Origin: Alopecurus myosuroides
Lineage: Eukaryota > Streptophyta > Magnoliopsida > Poales > Poaceae
DNA length: 64,000 nt
Direction of reading: 5' to 3'
Assembly (NCBI GenBank): GCA_028641055.1
Contig: CM054063.1
Location: forward strand, 46,935,920 to 46,999,919
Of the stretch, positions 12,080 through 21,114 are shown piece by piece. The notes beneath the pieces are model-generated. The model was not told the DNA's origin. It did no database searches and was given only the letters and a program-made list of their open reading frames with translations. Both the position numbers and the translations under genes were made by a program. How positions within the stretch are numbered: position 1 is the first letter of the stretch; each line of letters begins with the position of its first letter.

Positions 12080-13415
12080 TCGACCCCTCCTGTTCAATTT
12101 ACTATAGCTAGAGTAATTAACACGGTTACAATGGTGATCATGCATGCATGCGTAAGACACAGCCAAAATATTTACAATGAAAATAAGAAGCAAACAATCA
12201 CCAAGTAGCACAATGCGGCGATCGAGTCGTATGTATATCAATCGGCAAGTTGGAGCACAATTGACTACAACATGTTGTTCTTATAACTCTTAAAATATGT
12301 ACGTGAATGATTAAATAGTCTCCTTGCTGGAGCAGCAAGAACCAACGGACAACAATGCTCTGGTATCACATCAATATCACACTGATAAATTATCAAGTGA
12401 TGATCAGGATTAATTTGTCCCGATCAGCCGGCACAAGCAGGAAAATCTAGGCTTAGATCTCAGTCCGCGGTTGAGGTTTTCTTGGCCATAGTTTTTATAA
12501 TAAAAAATCAAGACAAAAGATTGTCCATAGTTTTTGTTTTGTGGGTATTGCTGATGTTGTAATGTTGACATTGACGTTGGTGGACATAATTGCAAGCATA
12601 TAAGTAGAGATGTCCAGGTTTAGATCTCGGTTCGTCGTTGAGGATCTTCACACAATTTTCAGCATTCTATCATGTCATGGTCTAGCTGATGATGATGGTG
12701 ATACTTTGCTACTTAATTACTGATCGCTAGTAATTAAGTTAGGCCTAACCACACTATGCGAAGGACTAGTGGTGCCCATCAAAAGTTCCAAACTGTTGCC
12801 ATGCATGATCAGCAAGTGCCTCGCATGAATTGGAACGGTGTTTTTCTGGTTTTTTAATCGAAGATATATTTTTATCTGCAAGGATATCAGTTTTTTTTTT
12901 GGGGTGTAATGCAGATGAACTAGATTTTTTGTTTTTGCTTGGGAAGAATGCAAACGGGCCAGATATTGGCAATGGACGGTAACTGGGCCGAATAATTTCC
13001 GGCCTTGACCACTACCGAGGCTGACACAGCCTCATGCTGGTGTTGTCTTAAAAGAAAACTTCTTGTAGTAGATGTTGGGTTGAGGTCTCGGTAGCTATAC
13101 CCAGTTTCGTGTGTGCGCGTGCCCTGCTGGACAACGGAATTTCCTAATTTCATCTGTGAGATTGGGGCCCTGTGGCTCCAAAAATAAATAAATAACAAGA
13201 TAGCACAATGCGAGTCCTTATTATAATTTCAGATCATAAGACTCTGACACAGCCATAGAGCGGATTACACATGATTAAACGACTACTTGTTCCTGTCTCT
13301 CTAAAACAAAAAGGACTAGCTAATTCTCTGAAAAACACAGTGTGCAACCTATCATGGAACTAACTAATAATCTACTACTCCTAGCTCTTTCTGAAATGTA
13401 AGACTTTTTAGCAGG
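12080..13415. other. No recognised gene; contains diverged repeat copy B
   Basis: AT-rich, with the copy-B block of the direct repeat at about 12350-12560 and a shorter third echo (TTTAGATCTCGGTTCG...GTTGAGGAT) at about 12618-12645. A T11 run lies near 12890. The stretch lies 3' of the minus-strand ubiquitin-like ORF and may hold decayed downstream copies of that locus, which is only a guess. Confidence 0.35.
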
Positions 13416-13667
13416 CTAAACTAGTTTATTTGGAGTGGAGGTAGCCTTTGCTCGGATGTCGACTTTGAGGTAAAGGGTTGCCCCGTCCTCAATTTTGTAG
13501 TCGGCGAGTGTGCGTTGGTCGTCGAGCAATTGTTTGCGGAAGACGAGGCGCTGCATGCACACGTCGACATTCTCGATCTTGGCCTTGACGCTGGCGATGG
13601 TGTCCGAGCTCTCGACCTCGAGTGTGGTATAGGGCGTTACGACCAGGCTCTTGAGGTGGATTTTCAT
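13416..13667 (-). CDS. Orphan ubiquitin-like domain protein (83 aa)
   Basis: The product reads MKIHLKSLVVT...TLEVESSDTIASVKAKI...QRLVFRKQLLDDQRTLADYKIEDGATLYL, which follows the ubiquitin fold from beta1 to beta5. Ubiquitin's own landmarks are visible: TLEVESSDTI, VKAKI and DxRTLADY. The loop after VKAKI is about two residues shorter than in ubiquitin. The C-terminal Gly-Gly needed for conjugation is absent, being replaced by a 16-residue tail. The start is set at the ATG immediately after TTCGACAG on the minus strand, which could be a splice acceptor, so upstream exons are possible. It may be a non-conjugated ubiquitin-like protein, a piece of a larger gene, or a decaying duplicate. Confidence 0.55.
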   Translation of the reverse strand: MKIHLKSLVVTPYTTLEVESSDTIASVKAKIENVDVCMQRLVFRKQLLDDQRTLADYKIEDGATLYLKVDIRAKATSTPNKLV

Positions 13668-13761
13668 CTGTCGAAGGGAAGAAGGACTCGGAACATGAGC
13701 AATAGTCATAATCATGCATGATAGCCAGTAGTAAATCATGCAGCAGCTAATCAGATGCTAA

Positions 13762-14034
13762 GACTTGCCACAATGGGAGTAACATAGGTGGTATCATAAG
13801 TGCCACATAAGCAAAAAAGATGATGTGGCAGTCATTTAATGAGGAGAGAGGTGTTAGTGGTATCATAGGTAGATACCGTAACATAACGCTTTTCAAGACA
13901 AGATGGGTCTATAAGCTAATAAATATACTAGTATATGATACCACAAATATGTTACTATGCATTGTGGAAGTGGTAACATACACTAGTATCATATGCATGA
14001 TACTAGTATATGATACTCCCCATTGTGACTAGTC
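13762..14034. mobile_element. Tourist-type (PIF/Harbinger) MITE
   Basis: 273 bp with TIRs GACTTGCCACAATGGGAGTA on the left and, on the minus strand, GACTAGTCACAATGGGGAGT on the right. The 3-bp TSD TAA is at 13759-13761 and 14035-14037. Internally it repeats GGTATCATA and CATAGGTAGATACCGT words. A fragment of the same family lies at about 30830-30945 and a stub at 22925. Confidence 0.88.
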
Positions 14035-14212
14035 TAATAAGAGTAGACGTGATCGAATCAGCGATCGTACAACCGCTACCTTGAACTAGGACGAGACGGC
14101 GGGGCACCTGTGCGTTGATTCCTGGTCTGCGCGGGGCGTTGGTTAGCGTGCAGACTTTTACTGTGCTAAATCTCGGTTTCAATGGTGGTGGGAGGAAGCC
14201 GCTAGATCTGGC

Positions 14213-14222
14213 ATATAAATAT
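14213..14222 (+). promoter_or_regulatory. TATA box of the gene split by the CACTA element
   Basis: ATATAAATAT within GGCATATAAATATAGCCCC. It lies upstream of potential 5' UTR exons (donor-like AGGTACGCG near 14519 and ATGTAAGTTG near 14817) and the coding exon at 15101. Inferred from position only. Confidence 0.4.
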
Positions 14223-14239
14223 AGCCCCAACATCGTTCC

Positions 14240-15161
14240 AGCGTCCGAGTTGGACTGAACTCCATGGGAAAGTTGGGCTATCCGCTGGCCGGAAGCAGGA
14301 CGGACTCGGAGTAACGGCGGCGCTGGGGGTATTCACATGTATTCGAGTTGAGAAAATATCGACTGCGTAGGGAATTGTGGCTATCCAGATTCCAGAACCA
14401 GCACGGAGTCGGTGCATGTCGGGCAACCCGAAATCTCGATGAGTGACCGGTGCATACAGATGCAGTGATGCAGCAACGCATATCTGCATATCAAGCAAGC
14501 GAATCGCCTTCTCCTCCAGGTACGCGGTAGAGCTAGCGCCGCCGCCGTGGTCGCAGGTCTGTTGCTTTTGCGTGTACAGAGATTGTGCGATCGGTTGCTT
14601 TGACTGTCAGTTCCCGTAATTTCTGGGCATAAAAAAAGGAAGGGTTGGAGGAAACAATTATGAATCGTCGGATTGCAACCTGAAAATTTTCCTCTAGGGC
14701 ACCATCGCAATCCAAATTTTCCCCCACAAGAGCGGCTACGCCCCGTTTCCTCCGGATCCACCGCTGCTAAGCCTAAGCCACGCCAACATCCCTTGCTCGC
14801 TCCGCCTGCGATCCATGTAAGTTGCGAGATGTGAGTTCTCAGTTCAAGTTGATCCCTCTGGCTATGATTCTAACTCTGTTCTGTTTTACTTTCCGTCAGT
14901 CCTAGTACCCTCTCTCTCAATAACTAAATTTAAAGTATGAATAGCCATCATGGATTTTGGATTTTAGTTTCTAGGTTGCCATGAAGCTAACTCTCCGATT
15001 TGCCATGTACCACGAAACACTAGGATTTCCTCAAGTTTGTTTATTGAAATAGGTACATATTGTCTAAGATACGTTATATGTTTCAGGAATCCAGAGACCA
15101 TGGATAAAGTTGCCTGCAGGGAGGAGAGCAGCAGCAGCAGTAGTGGGATAGCCTTTCGTGT
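14240..15161 (+). pseudogene. 5' part of an unidentified host gene, cut by the CACTA insertion
   Basis: A TATA box at 14213, two donor-like sites and an acceptor (TTTCAG, about 15081-15086) outline a spliced 5' region leading to ATG at 15101. The exon encodes MDKVACREESSSSSSGIAFR and is then interrupted by the CACTA element at 15162. If the 7.7-kb insert and one TGT are removed, the frame continues from 22908 as V-K-Q-S-V-L-R before meeting a MITE stub. A short serine-rich N-terminus does not identify the family. The gene model is inference, but the exactly joined frame and TSD show what was there before insertion. The 14.4-14.5 kb part is echoed in opposite orientation at 53.88-53.94 kb. Confidence 0.4.
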
Positions 15162-15219
15162 CACTAGTGAAAACAACCCCTCTCGTCCAGGGGGCCGGGG
15201 GGCAGCTGTCCCGGTTGCA

Positions 15220-15425
15220 ACCAAATCCGGGACAAATGCCCTGCATTGGTCCCGGTTCGTGCGCCCGGGGCAACAGGAATCGCCTGGGCGCATTGGTCCC
15301 GGTTCGTGGGGGCATATCCGTCCCGGCTCGTGCCACGGACCGGGACCAATGCCTAGCCACAGGCCACGTGGCACGCGCATGACCTGTTGTCCCGGTTCAG
15401 TCCACGAACCGGGACCAATGCCCCC
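15220..15425. repeat. Left subterminal repeats of the CACTA element
   Basis: Several copies in both orientations of CCGGTTCGTG, CCGGGAC and GGACCAATGC-type words. In CACTA elements such subterminal repeats bind the element-encoded DNA-binding protein. The matching right-end set is at about 22690-22890. Confidence 0.75.
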
Positions 15426-15431
15426 TTCCCC

Positions 15432-15439
15432 TATATATA
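15432..15439 (+). promoter_or_regulatory. TATA box of the CACTA transposase gene
   Basis: TATATATA in CCCCTATATATACTGCC, just inside the left subterminal repeats and about 270 bp upstream of the likely transposase ATG. Confidence 0.55.
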
Positions 15440-15707
15440 CTGCCCCAGCCCCCCCCTCCTTCCATCTTTTTTTTTGCTTGGAGGTGTGAGAGAGTGTGGT
15501 GTTGCTGTTTTTTTTTTACTATGCACACGAGGTGTTCGACGAAATTCCCGAGACGCACACAAGCTCACTGAAAATGGTTTCTTCGACCGAGGTTAACAAA
15601 TTATCTTTTTCATCTGTAACTGATACATAAAAAAGTATTATTTGTCGATGTACTGTGGTTATCTCTGTATTAATATGTATTTTGATAAACTTAATTATAT
15701 GATGCAG

Positions 15708-17579
15708 ATGGATGCACGGCAGCGATGGATGTACGGTGACCGACGCACCTCCGAGTATATGGCAGGCCTGAATGCATTTCTTGCTGTAGCTCAGGCGAAC
15801 AAAGATAATGGCTTCATGTGTTGCCCATGTGTTGATTGTCGGAACGTCAGAGAACATTCTTCCGAAAGAATCCTTCACGGCCATCTACTTCGGAGAGGTT
15901 TCATGCCCAGCTATAATTGCTGGACCAAGCATGGAGAAAGAGGGGTTGTGATGGAAGACGATGAAGAAGAAGAAGAAGATCCTTTGTTCCCTGAATACGA
16001 CGATACTGCAATGGAAGAGAATGCAGAAGAAGGAGGTGATCAAGAACAGGCATCAGAAGAGCCCGATGATGATCTTGGCCGAGTTATTGCTGATGCAAGG
16101 GAAGACTGTGAAAATAGATTGGAGAGGTTGAAACTGGACAACATGTTACAGGATCACAAAAAATTGTTATACCCAAATTGCGAAGATGGTAGCACAAAGC
16201 TCGGTACCACACTGGAGTTGCTGAAATGGAAGGCACAAAACGGTGTGACTGACAAGGCATTTGAGACTTTACTTCAACTAATGAAGCCAAAACTTCCAAA
16301 GGATAACGAATTGCCTGAGAGTACGTACGAAGCAAAGAAAGCTCTCTGCCCTCTAGGATTAGATGTGCAGAAGATACATGCATGCATTAATGACTGCATT
16401 CTCTTCCGCGGTGAGAAGTACGAGAATTTGGATGAATGTCCGATATGCACTGCACTGCGGTATAAGATCAGAGCAGATGATCCTGGTGATGTTGACGGCG
16501 AGCCCCCCCGTAAGAGGGTTCCTGCTAAGGTGATGTGGTATGCTCCTATAATACCACAGCTGAAACGTCTGTTTAGAAACAAAGAGCATGCTAGGTTGTT
16601 GCGATGGCACAAAGAAGACCGTAAGAAAGATGGAAAGTTGAGGCACCCCGCCGATGGATCGCAGTGGAGAAAGATCGAGAGAGACTTTCCAGACTTTGCA
16701 GGAGAGGCGAGAAACTTATGGTTTGGTCTAAGTACAGATGGCTTTAATCCTTTTGGGGAGCAGAGCTCCAGTCATAGCACTTGGCCTGTAACTCTATGTA
16801 TGTACAACCTTCCTCCTTGGTTGTGCATGAAGCGCAAGTTCATTATGATGCCAGTTCTCATCCAAGGCCCGAGGCAACCTGGCAACGACATTGATGTGTA
16901 TCTAAGGCCATTAGTGGAAGAACTCTTAGAACTGTGGGGCAAACCAGGTGTACGTGTGTGGGATGAGAACGAACAAAAACCATTTGACCTACGGGCGTTG
17001 CTTTTCGTGACCATCAATGATTGGCCAGCTCTTAGTAACATTTCCGGTCATACAAACAAGGGATACAATGCATGCACACACTGTTTAGATAAGACTGACA
17101 GTGTTTTTTTGGATAAATGTAAAAAGGTTGTATACCTGGGGCATCGTAGATTTCTTCCGATCAAGCATCCCTTAAGGAAAAAAGGAGGGAAGCATTTCAG
17201 AGGTGAGGCAGATAACCGAAAGAAGCCTGAGCTCCGTAGTGGTAATGATATATTCGATATGGTCAAGGACCTAGAAGTAATCTTTGGTAAGGCTGCTGGC
17301 AGCCAACCAGTTCCGTACGGCCCTGATAAGCGGGCACCCATGTGGAAGAAGAAATCTATATTTTGGGAGCTACCCTATTGGAAAGTTTTAGATGTCCGGT
17401 CTTCGATCGACGTGATGCACGTGACAAAGAATCTATGTGTCAATCTGCTATGCTTCCTGGGCGTGTATGGGAAGTCAAAAGATACGCCTGAAGCACGGGA
17501 GGACCAGCAACGTATGAAAGACCCAAGCAACAAGCACACAGATACAGGGCGCCATTCCTTAAGCAGCTACGCGGCATGA
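15708..17579 (+). CDS. TNP2-like CACTA transposase, C-terminally truncated
   Basis: About 623 residues from MDARQRWMYGDRRTSEYMAG. The start was chosen because a TGATGCAG acceptor-like site abuts this ATG and family members begin in this way. Order: transposase-associated N-terminal domain with a Cys/His signature (FMCCPCVDCRN, residues about 36-46); an acidic linker (EDDEEEEEDP); then the Transposase_21 catalytic region (VMWYAPIIPQLKRLF, FGLSTDGFNPFG, FLGVYGKSKDT). The protein normally excises and integrates CACTA elements by binding their termini in the nucleus. Here the reading frame stops at 17577, shortly after the Transposase_21 block, and most of the DUF4218 region expected next is gone: the next recognisable segment, at 17620, belongs much further downstream in the family. 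I read this as an internal deletion of roughly a kilobase. The protein is unlikely to be active. Confidence 0.85.
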   Translation: MDARQRWMYGDRRTSEYMAGLNAFLAVAQANKDNGFMCCPCVDCRNVREHSSERILHGHLLRRGFMPSYNCWTKHGERGVVMEDDEEEEEDPLFPEYDDTAMEENAEEGGDQEQASEEPDDDLGRVIADAREDCENRLERLKLDNMLQDHKKLLYPNCEDGSTKLGTTLELLKWKAQNGVTDKAFETLLQLMKPKLPKDNELPESTYEAKKALCPLGLDVQKIHACINDCILFRGEKYENLDECPICTALRYKIRADDPGDVDGEPPRKRVPAKVMWYAPIIPQLKRLFRNKEHARLLRWHKEDRKKDGKLRHPADGSQWRKIERDFPDFAGEARNLWFGLSTDGFNPFGEQSSSHSTWPVTLCMYNLPPWLCMKRKFIMMPVLIQGPRQPGNDIDVYLRPLVEELLELWGKPGVRVWDENEQKPFDLRALLFVTINDWPALSNISGHTNKGYNACTHCLDKTDSVFLDKCKKVVYLGHRRFLPIKHPLRKKGGKHFRGEADNRKKPELRSGNDIFDMVKDLEVIFGKAAGSQPVPYGPDKRAPMWKKKSIFWELPYWKVLDVRSSIDVMHVTKNLCVNLLCFLGVYGKSKDTPEAREDQQRMKDPSNKHTDTGRHSLSSYAA

Positions 17580-17619
17580 GGGGAGACTGAGGGGAAAAGG
17601 AACGCTGGGAAAGAAAACA

Positions 17620-18441
17620 ATGATACCTAGGGACGGGCATTCTTTGACCAAAGCACACTACATAGTTCTACAAAATTCTATGTTCATGGCTACGTATGTC
17701 GAGGAACACAAGAATATTGTACGGTCTGCAAACCCGGGGAAGGATGACTCATGGATTAAACGCGAACACATGGAGACTTTCGGAAGTTGGTTGCAAACAC
17801 GTCTTATAAATGACACCACTGTTGAAGATCAGCTATACATGTTGGCAGGGTCACCATCTTCGACTATTGGGAGTTTTCAAGGGTACGAGATAAATGGAAA
17901 TACATTTTACACGAGCTCCCAAGATAAGAAGAGCACCAACCAAAACAGTGGTGTCCGCTTTGATACAACAAACGAGAATGGAAAAACTGACACATACTAT
18001 GGTTACATAGAGGAGATATGGGAACTTGACTATGGACCTTCTTTTAAGGTCCCTTTGTTCAAGTGCAAATGGGTCAACCTGAATGGAGAAGGGGTAAAGG
18101 TAGACCCGCTTTATGGAATGACAACAGTGGATCTCAACTGTATTGGTTACAATGACGAACCATTCGTTCTAGCCAATGATGTGGCTCAGGTCTTCTATGT
18201 GAAGGACATGTCTTCCAGACCGAAGAAAAGAAAAAATAAGGGAACAATTTCATCATACGATGAGCCGAAGCGTCACATAGTTCTCTCAGGGAAAAGAAAC
18301 ATTGTGGGAATCGAGGACACGACAGACATGTCAGAAGATTATAATAAGTTTGTTGAAATTCCACCCTTCACAGTGAAATCTGACCCCACCATCCCGTTAA
18401 ATAATGAAGATGCTCCATGGTTACGGCCGAAGCGATCATAA
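17620..18441 (+). pseudogene. 3' half of the CACTA transposase gene (DUF4216 region)
   Basis: A 273-codon frame starting beyond the deletion scar. It begins with the segment that precedes DUF4216 in CACTA proteins (AHYIVLQNSMFMATYVEEHK) and continues through the DUF4216 core (YYGYIEEIWELDYGP, LFKCKWVNLNGEGVKVD, FVLANDVAQVFYVKDM), ending WLRPKRS. It lies in a different frame from the upstream ORF and would need splicing or a frameshift to be joined to it. The sequence is otherwise free of stops over 822 bp, so decay after the deletion has been limited. Confidence 0.75.
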
Positions 18442-18634
18442 GCAAGGGACACGAAGAAAATTCAGAAGACTAGATAGGGATGTTGTTGGTGATGTGTAAT
18501 AATAAACGTGGAATACATGATCATAGTTCTTATAACGTAGTATGAACGAGATTTTGTTAACCAAAATGATATTTATACATATTATGTGATTATGAATGGA
18601 GTAGGTGCAAGTTTGACCAATAATTTGTATTGAT

Positions 18635-18908
18635 CGGTGTTGAAGAACATGTTTCCCAATGGTGTTAATGTGGTGTCCTTATTCTCCGGTATTGGAGGAG
18701 GAGAGATAGCTTTGCACAGGCTTGGCATCCACATGAAGACAGTGATTTCAGTTGAGATAGGTGAAGTTAATAGGAGGATTTTGAGGAGTTGGTGGGATCA
18801 GACACAAACTGGCACTTTAATTGAGATTGCCGACGTGAAGTCTCTCACTAATGATAGCGTACACGGAATGCAATTCATTCCAAATTGATACTGTGGGTTG
18901 CCACTTGT
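18635..18908 (+). pseudogene. DRM-type DNA methyltransferase fragment, tandem copy 1
   Basis: The frame (first ATG at 18649) reads FPNGVNVVSLFSGIGGGEIA, then a stretch including HRLGIHMKTVISVE and LRSWWDQTQTGTLIEIADV. This matches plant DRM de novo cytosine methyltransferases across the S-adenosylmethionine-binding motif I (LFSGIGG) and the following SVE segment. DRM proteins methylate DNA in all contexts under small-RNA guidance. The catalytic Pro-Cys motif, the rest of the methyltransferase fold and the UBA domains are absent, so it cannot be an enzyme. A non-DRM tail (VHGMQFIPN, stop at 18886-18888) follows. It is cargo captured inside the CACTA element. Confidence 0.85.
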
Positions 18909-19182
18909 CGGTGTTGAAGAACATGTTTCCCAATGGTGTTAATGTGGTGTCCTTATTCTCCGGTATTGGAGGAGGAGAGATAGCTTTGCACAGGCTTGGC
19001 ATCCACATGAAGACAGTGATTTCAGTTGAGATAGGTGAAGTTAATAGGAGGATTTTGAGGAGTTGGTGGGATCAGACACAAACTGGCACTTTAATTGAGA
19101 TTGCCGACGTGAAGTCTCTCACTAATGATAGCGTACACGGAATGCAATTCATTCCAAATTGATACTGTGGGTTGCCACTTGT
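18909..19182 (+). pseudogene. DRM-type DNA methyltransferase fragment, tandem copy 2
   Basis: An exact 274-bp tandem copy of copy 1: I see no differences from 18635-18908. Because 274 is not a multiple of 3, each copy is read in a shifted frame. A 103-codon ATG frame (18851-19162) starts in the tail of copy 1 and reads through the DRM segment of copy 2. The identity implies very recent duplication. Confidence 0.85.
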
Positions 19183-19381
19183 CGGTGTTGAAGAACATGT
19201 TTCCCAATGGTGTTAATGTGGTGTCCTTATTCTCCGGTATTGGAGGAGGAGAGATAGCTTTGCACAGGCTTGGCATCCACATGAAGACAGTGATTTCAGT
19301 TGAGATAGGTGAAGTTAATAGGAGGATTTTGAGGGGTTGGTGGGATCAGACACAAATTGGCACTTTAATTGAGATTGCCGA
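19183..19381 (+). pseudogene. DRM-type DNA methyltransferase fragment, partial tandem copy 3
   Basis: Third copy, 199 bp, ending after GAGATTGCCGA where the sequence departs from the repeat. It carries two substitutions relative to copies 1 and 2 (LRGWW instead of LRSWW, and QTQIGT instead of QTQTGT). A 92-codon frame (19125-19403) spans it. Having both the truncation and the differences in this copy suggests it is the oldest unit and that copies 1 and 2 arose later by duplication. Confidence 0.8.
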
Positions 19382-19598
19382 GACAGATATTGCAGGATTA
19401 TAACTACTTTCGAGATGTAGTATGTGTTGACACACGGTATAGAACAAGTGATTATGGCAGGCCTCTATTGTTATTCATTGGAGTAATCACCATAAACAAC
19501 CCAAAAAAGTTTTGACTGACTGCTTTACATCGATAGGGGATGCAGTTGCTTCTGCTTGGCCAGGGACTGTCCACCGCTCGGATATATATCTGTCAACG

Positions 19599-20271
19599 TC
19601 AGTCCTGGCTGCTTGTTCATCCTCTAGAGTCTGCTCTGCTCTGCTCTACTGCTCGTTGCGGCTCAGGTTGGTAACGGTCCATGTTTGCGTATGCTTTGTG
19701 AACTTATGGTTTGATTTGAGAATTTCAAAACTTTGATTTGATAATCTTTTGGCCGGAAGCACCTAGCAATATCTTTTAAACCTTGTTTCTCTCCATATGC
19801 TATTTGTACTTCTCATCGGCTGTAATGTTTCTCTACCTGATTCTACTTCTCCTCTGCCTAGTTTACAGATGTTTGCTCTTTTCTGTAGATGTTTCTACAC
19901 TGTAAAATGGACATGTCCTGCGAAACATGCAGACAAGGCGCTGATCACCACTACTGGGACATGCCCATTTTACAGTGTAGAAACATCTACAGAAAAGAGC
20001 AAACATCTGTAAACTAGGCAGAGGAGAAGTAGAATCAGGTAGAGAAACATTAGAGCCGATGAGAAGTACAAATAGCATAGGGAGAGAAACAAGGTTTAAA
20101 AGATATTGCTAGGTGCTTCCGGCCAAAAGATTATCAAATCAAAGTTTTGAAATTCTCAAATCAAACCATAAGTTCACAAAGCATACGCAAACATGGACCG
20201 TTACCAACCTGAGCCGCAAGGAGCAGTAGAGCAGAGCAGACTGTAGAGGATGGACAAGCAGCCAGGACTGA
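19599..20271. repeat. Long inverted repeat with hairpin potential, inside the CACTA element
   Basis: Arm 19599-19918 is the reverse complement of 19957-20271, with a 38-bp loop. Differences are scattered single bases plus one small indel near the outer end, so identity is well above 90 percent by eye. Landmarks in both arms: CTGTAGATGTTTCTACACTG next to the loop, and GGCCGGAAGCACCTAGC mid-arm. A transcript through it would fold into a stem of about 315 bp, a good Dicer-like substrate. The arm matches no coding family I recognise and looks like UTR or intron sequence. A further partial echo of the outer end (CTCTAGAGGATGAACAAGC) follows at 20278-20296. Confidence 0.92.
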
Positions 20272-20694
20272 CATCGACTCTAGAGGATGAACAAGCCACC
20301 CTACTTCTACTATGAAAATGAGGCCCTAGCTCCAAAAAGTGTATAGGTGGAAATTTCCAGAAATTTGTATGACACAGAGCCGGAGTTTGTGGATTCTAAG
20401 CACTTCTGTGCAGCTGCTCAAGAAATAGGCTACATCCATAATTTCCATAATTTATATTCAAATTATATACAAATGAAAAAATAATTAATAGTTTCAATAG
20501 TTAGAATAATTATTTAGTTAAACGAAAAATGGATTTAAATTAGTTTTGCAAATTCTAGCATTTTTCATGTTGGAATTTTTGTCAAATTTGGAAGTATATA
20601 AAAGTTGCTAATGTGCAAACTTAACACTTTTCAAATTTTGGCGCTAAAAAATTTTGGGCGCGCAGAGGTGCCACTGAAATTCGAAATTTGTTTT

Positions 20695-20775
20695 TGGTCC
20701 CGGGCCGTGGTACCAACCGGGACCAAAGGGCTCTAGTCCCGGTTGGTGGCACGGGCCGGGACTAAAGGCCCAAGT
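20695..20775. repeat. Internal CACTA subterminal-type block
   Basis: CCAACCGGGACCAAAGGGCT followed by CCGGTTGGTGGCACGGGCCG and GGACTAAAGG. This is the kind of sequence normally found at CACTA ends, yet it lies 2.1 kb from the right end. It may mark the fossil end of a second CACTA element fused into this one, or simply an internal repeat. Confidence 0.5.
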
Positions 20776-21114
20776 GTATAAAAAAAGCGCGGCCCTCTCT
20801 CCAGGCCGAGCGGACACCCCAGGGGCGGGCACGAGTGGATATGGCTGGGCGAAGCCCTGCCGGCGGCGGGAACGAGTGGACAGATTCGCCGGCGGAACGC
20901 CGGCGGGGATGGACTAGGGGCACAGTAGATTAGGGGAACACAACTTATATTAAAATAGGGCCAGGGGCCTTGCTTACATAGGGGCGGCGCGGCCACAGGC
21001 GGCCGGCCGTACTTGCATAAGGGGCGGCGGCGCGGCCACAGGCGGGCCGGCCGTTTCTTGGGGGGGTAGCTAGCTAGGGGCGTTGTCTATATAGAATAGG
21101 GGGGCGGCGGCGAC

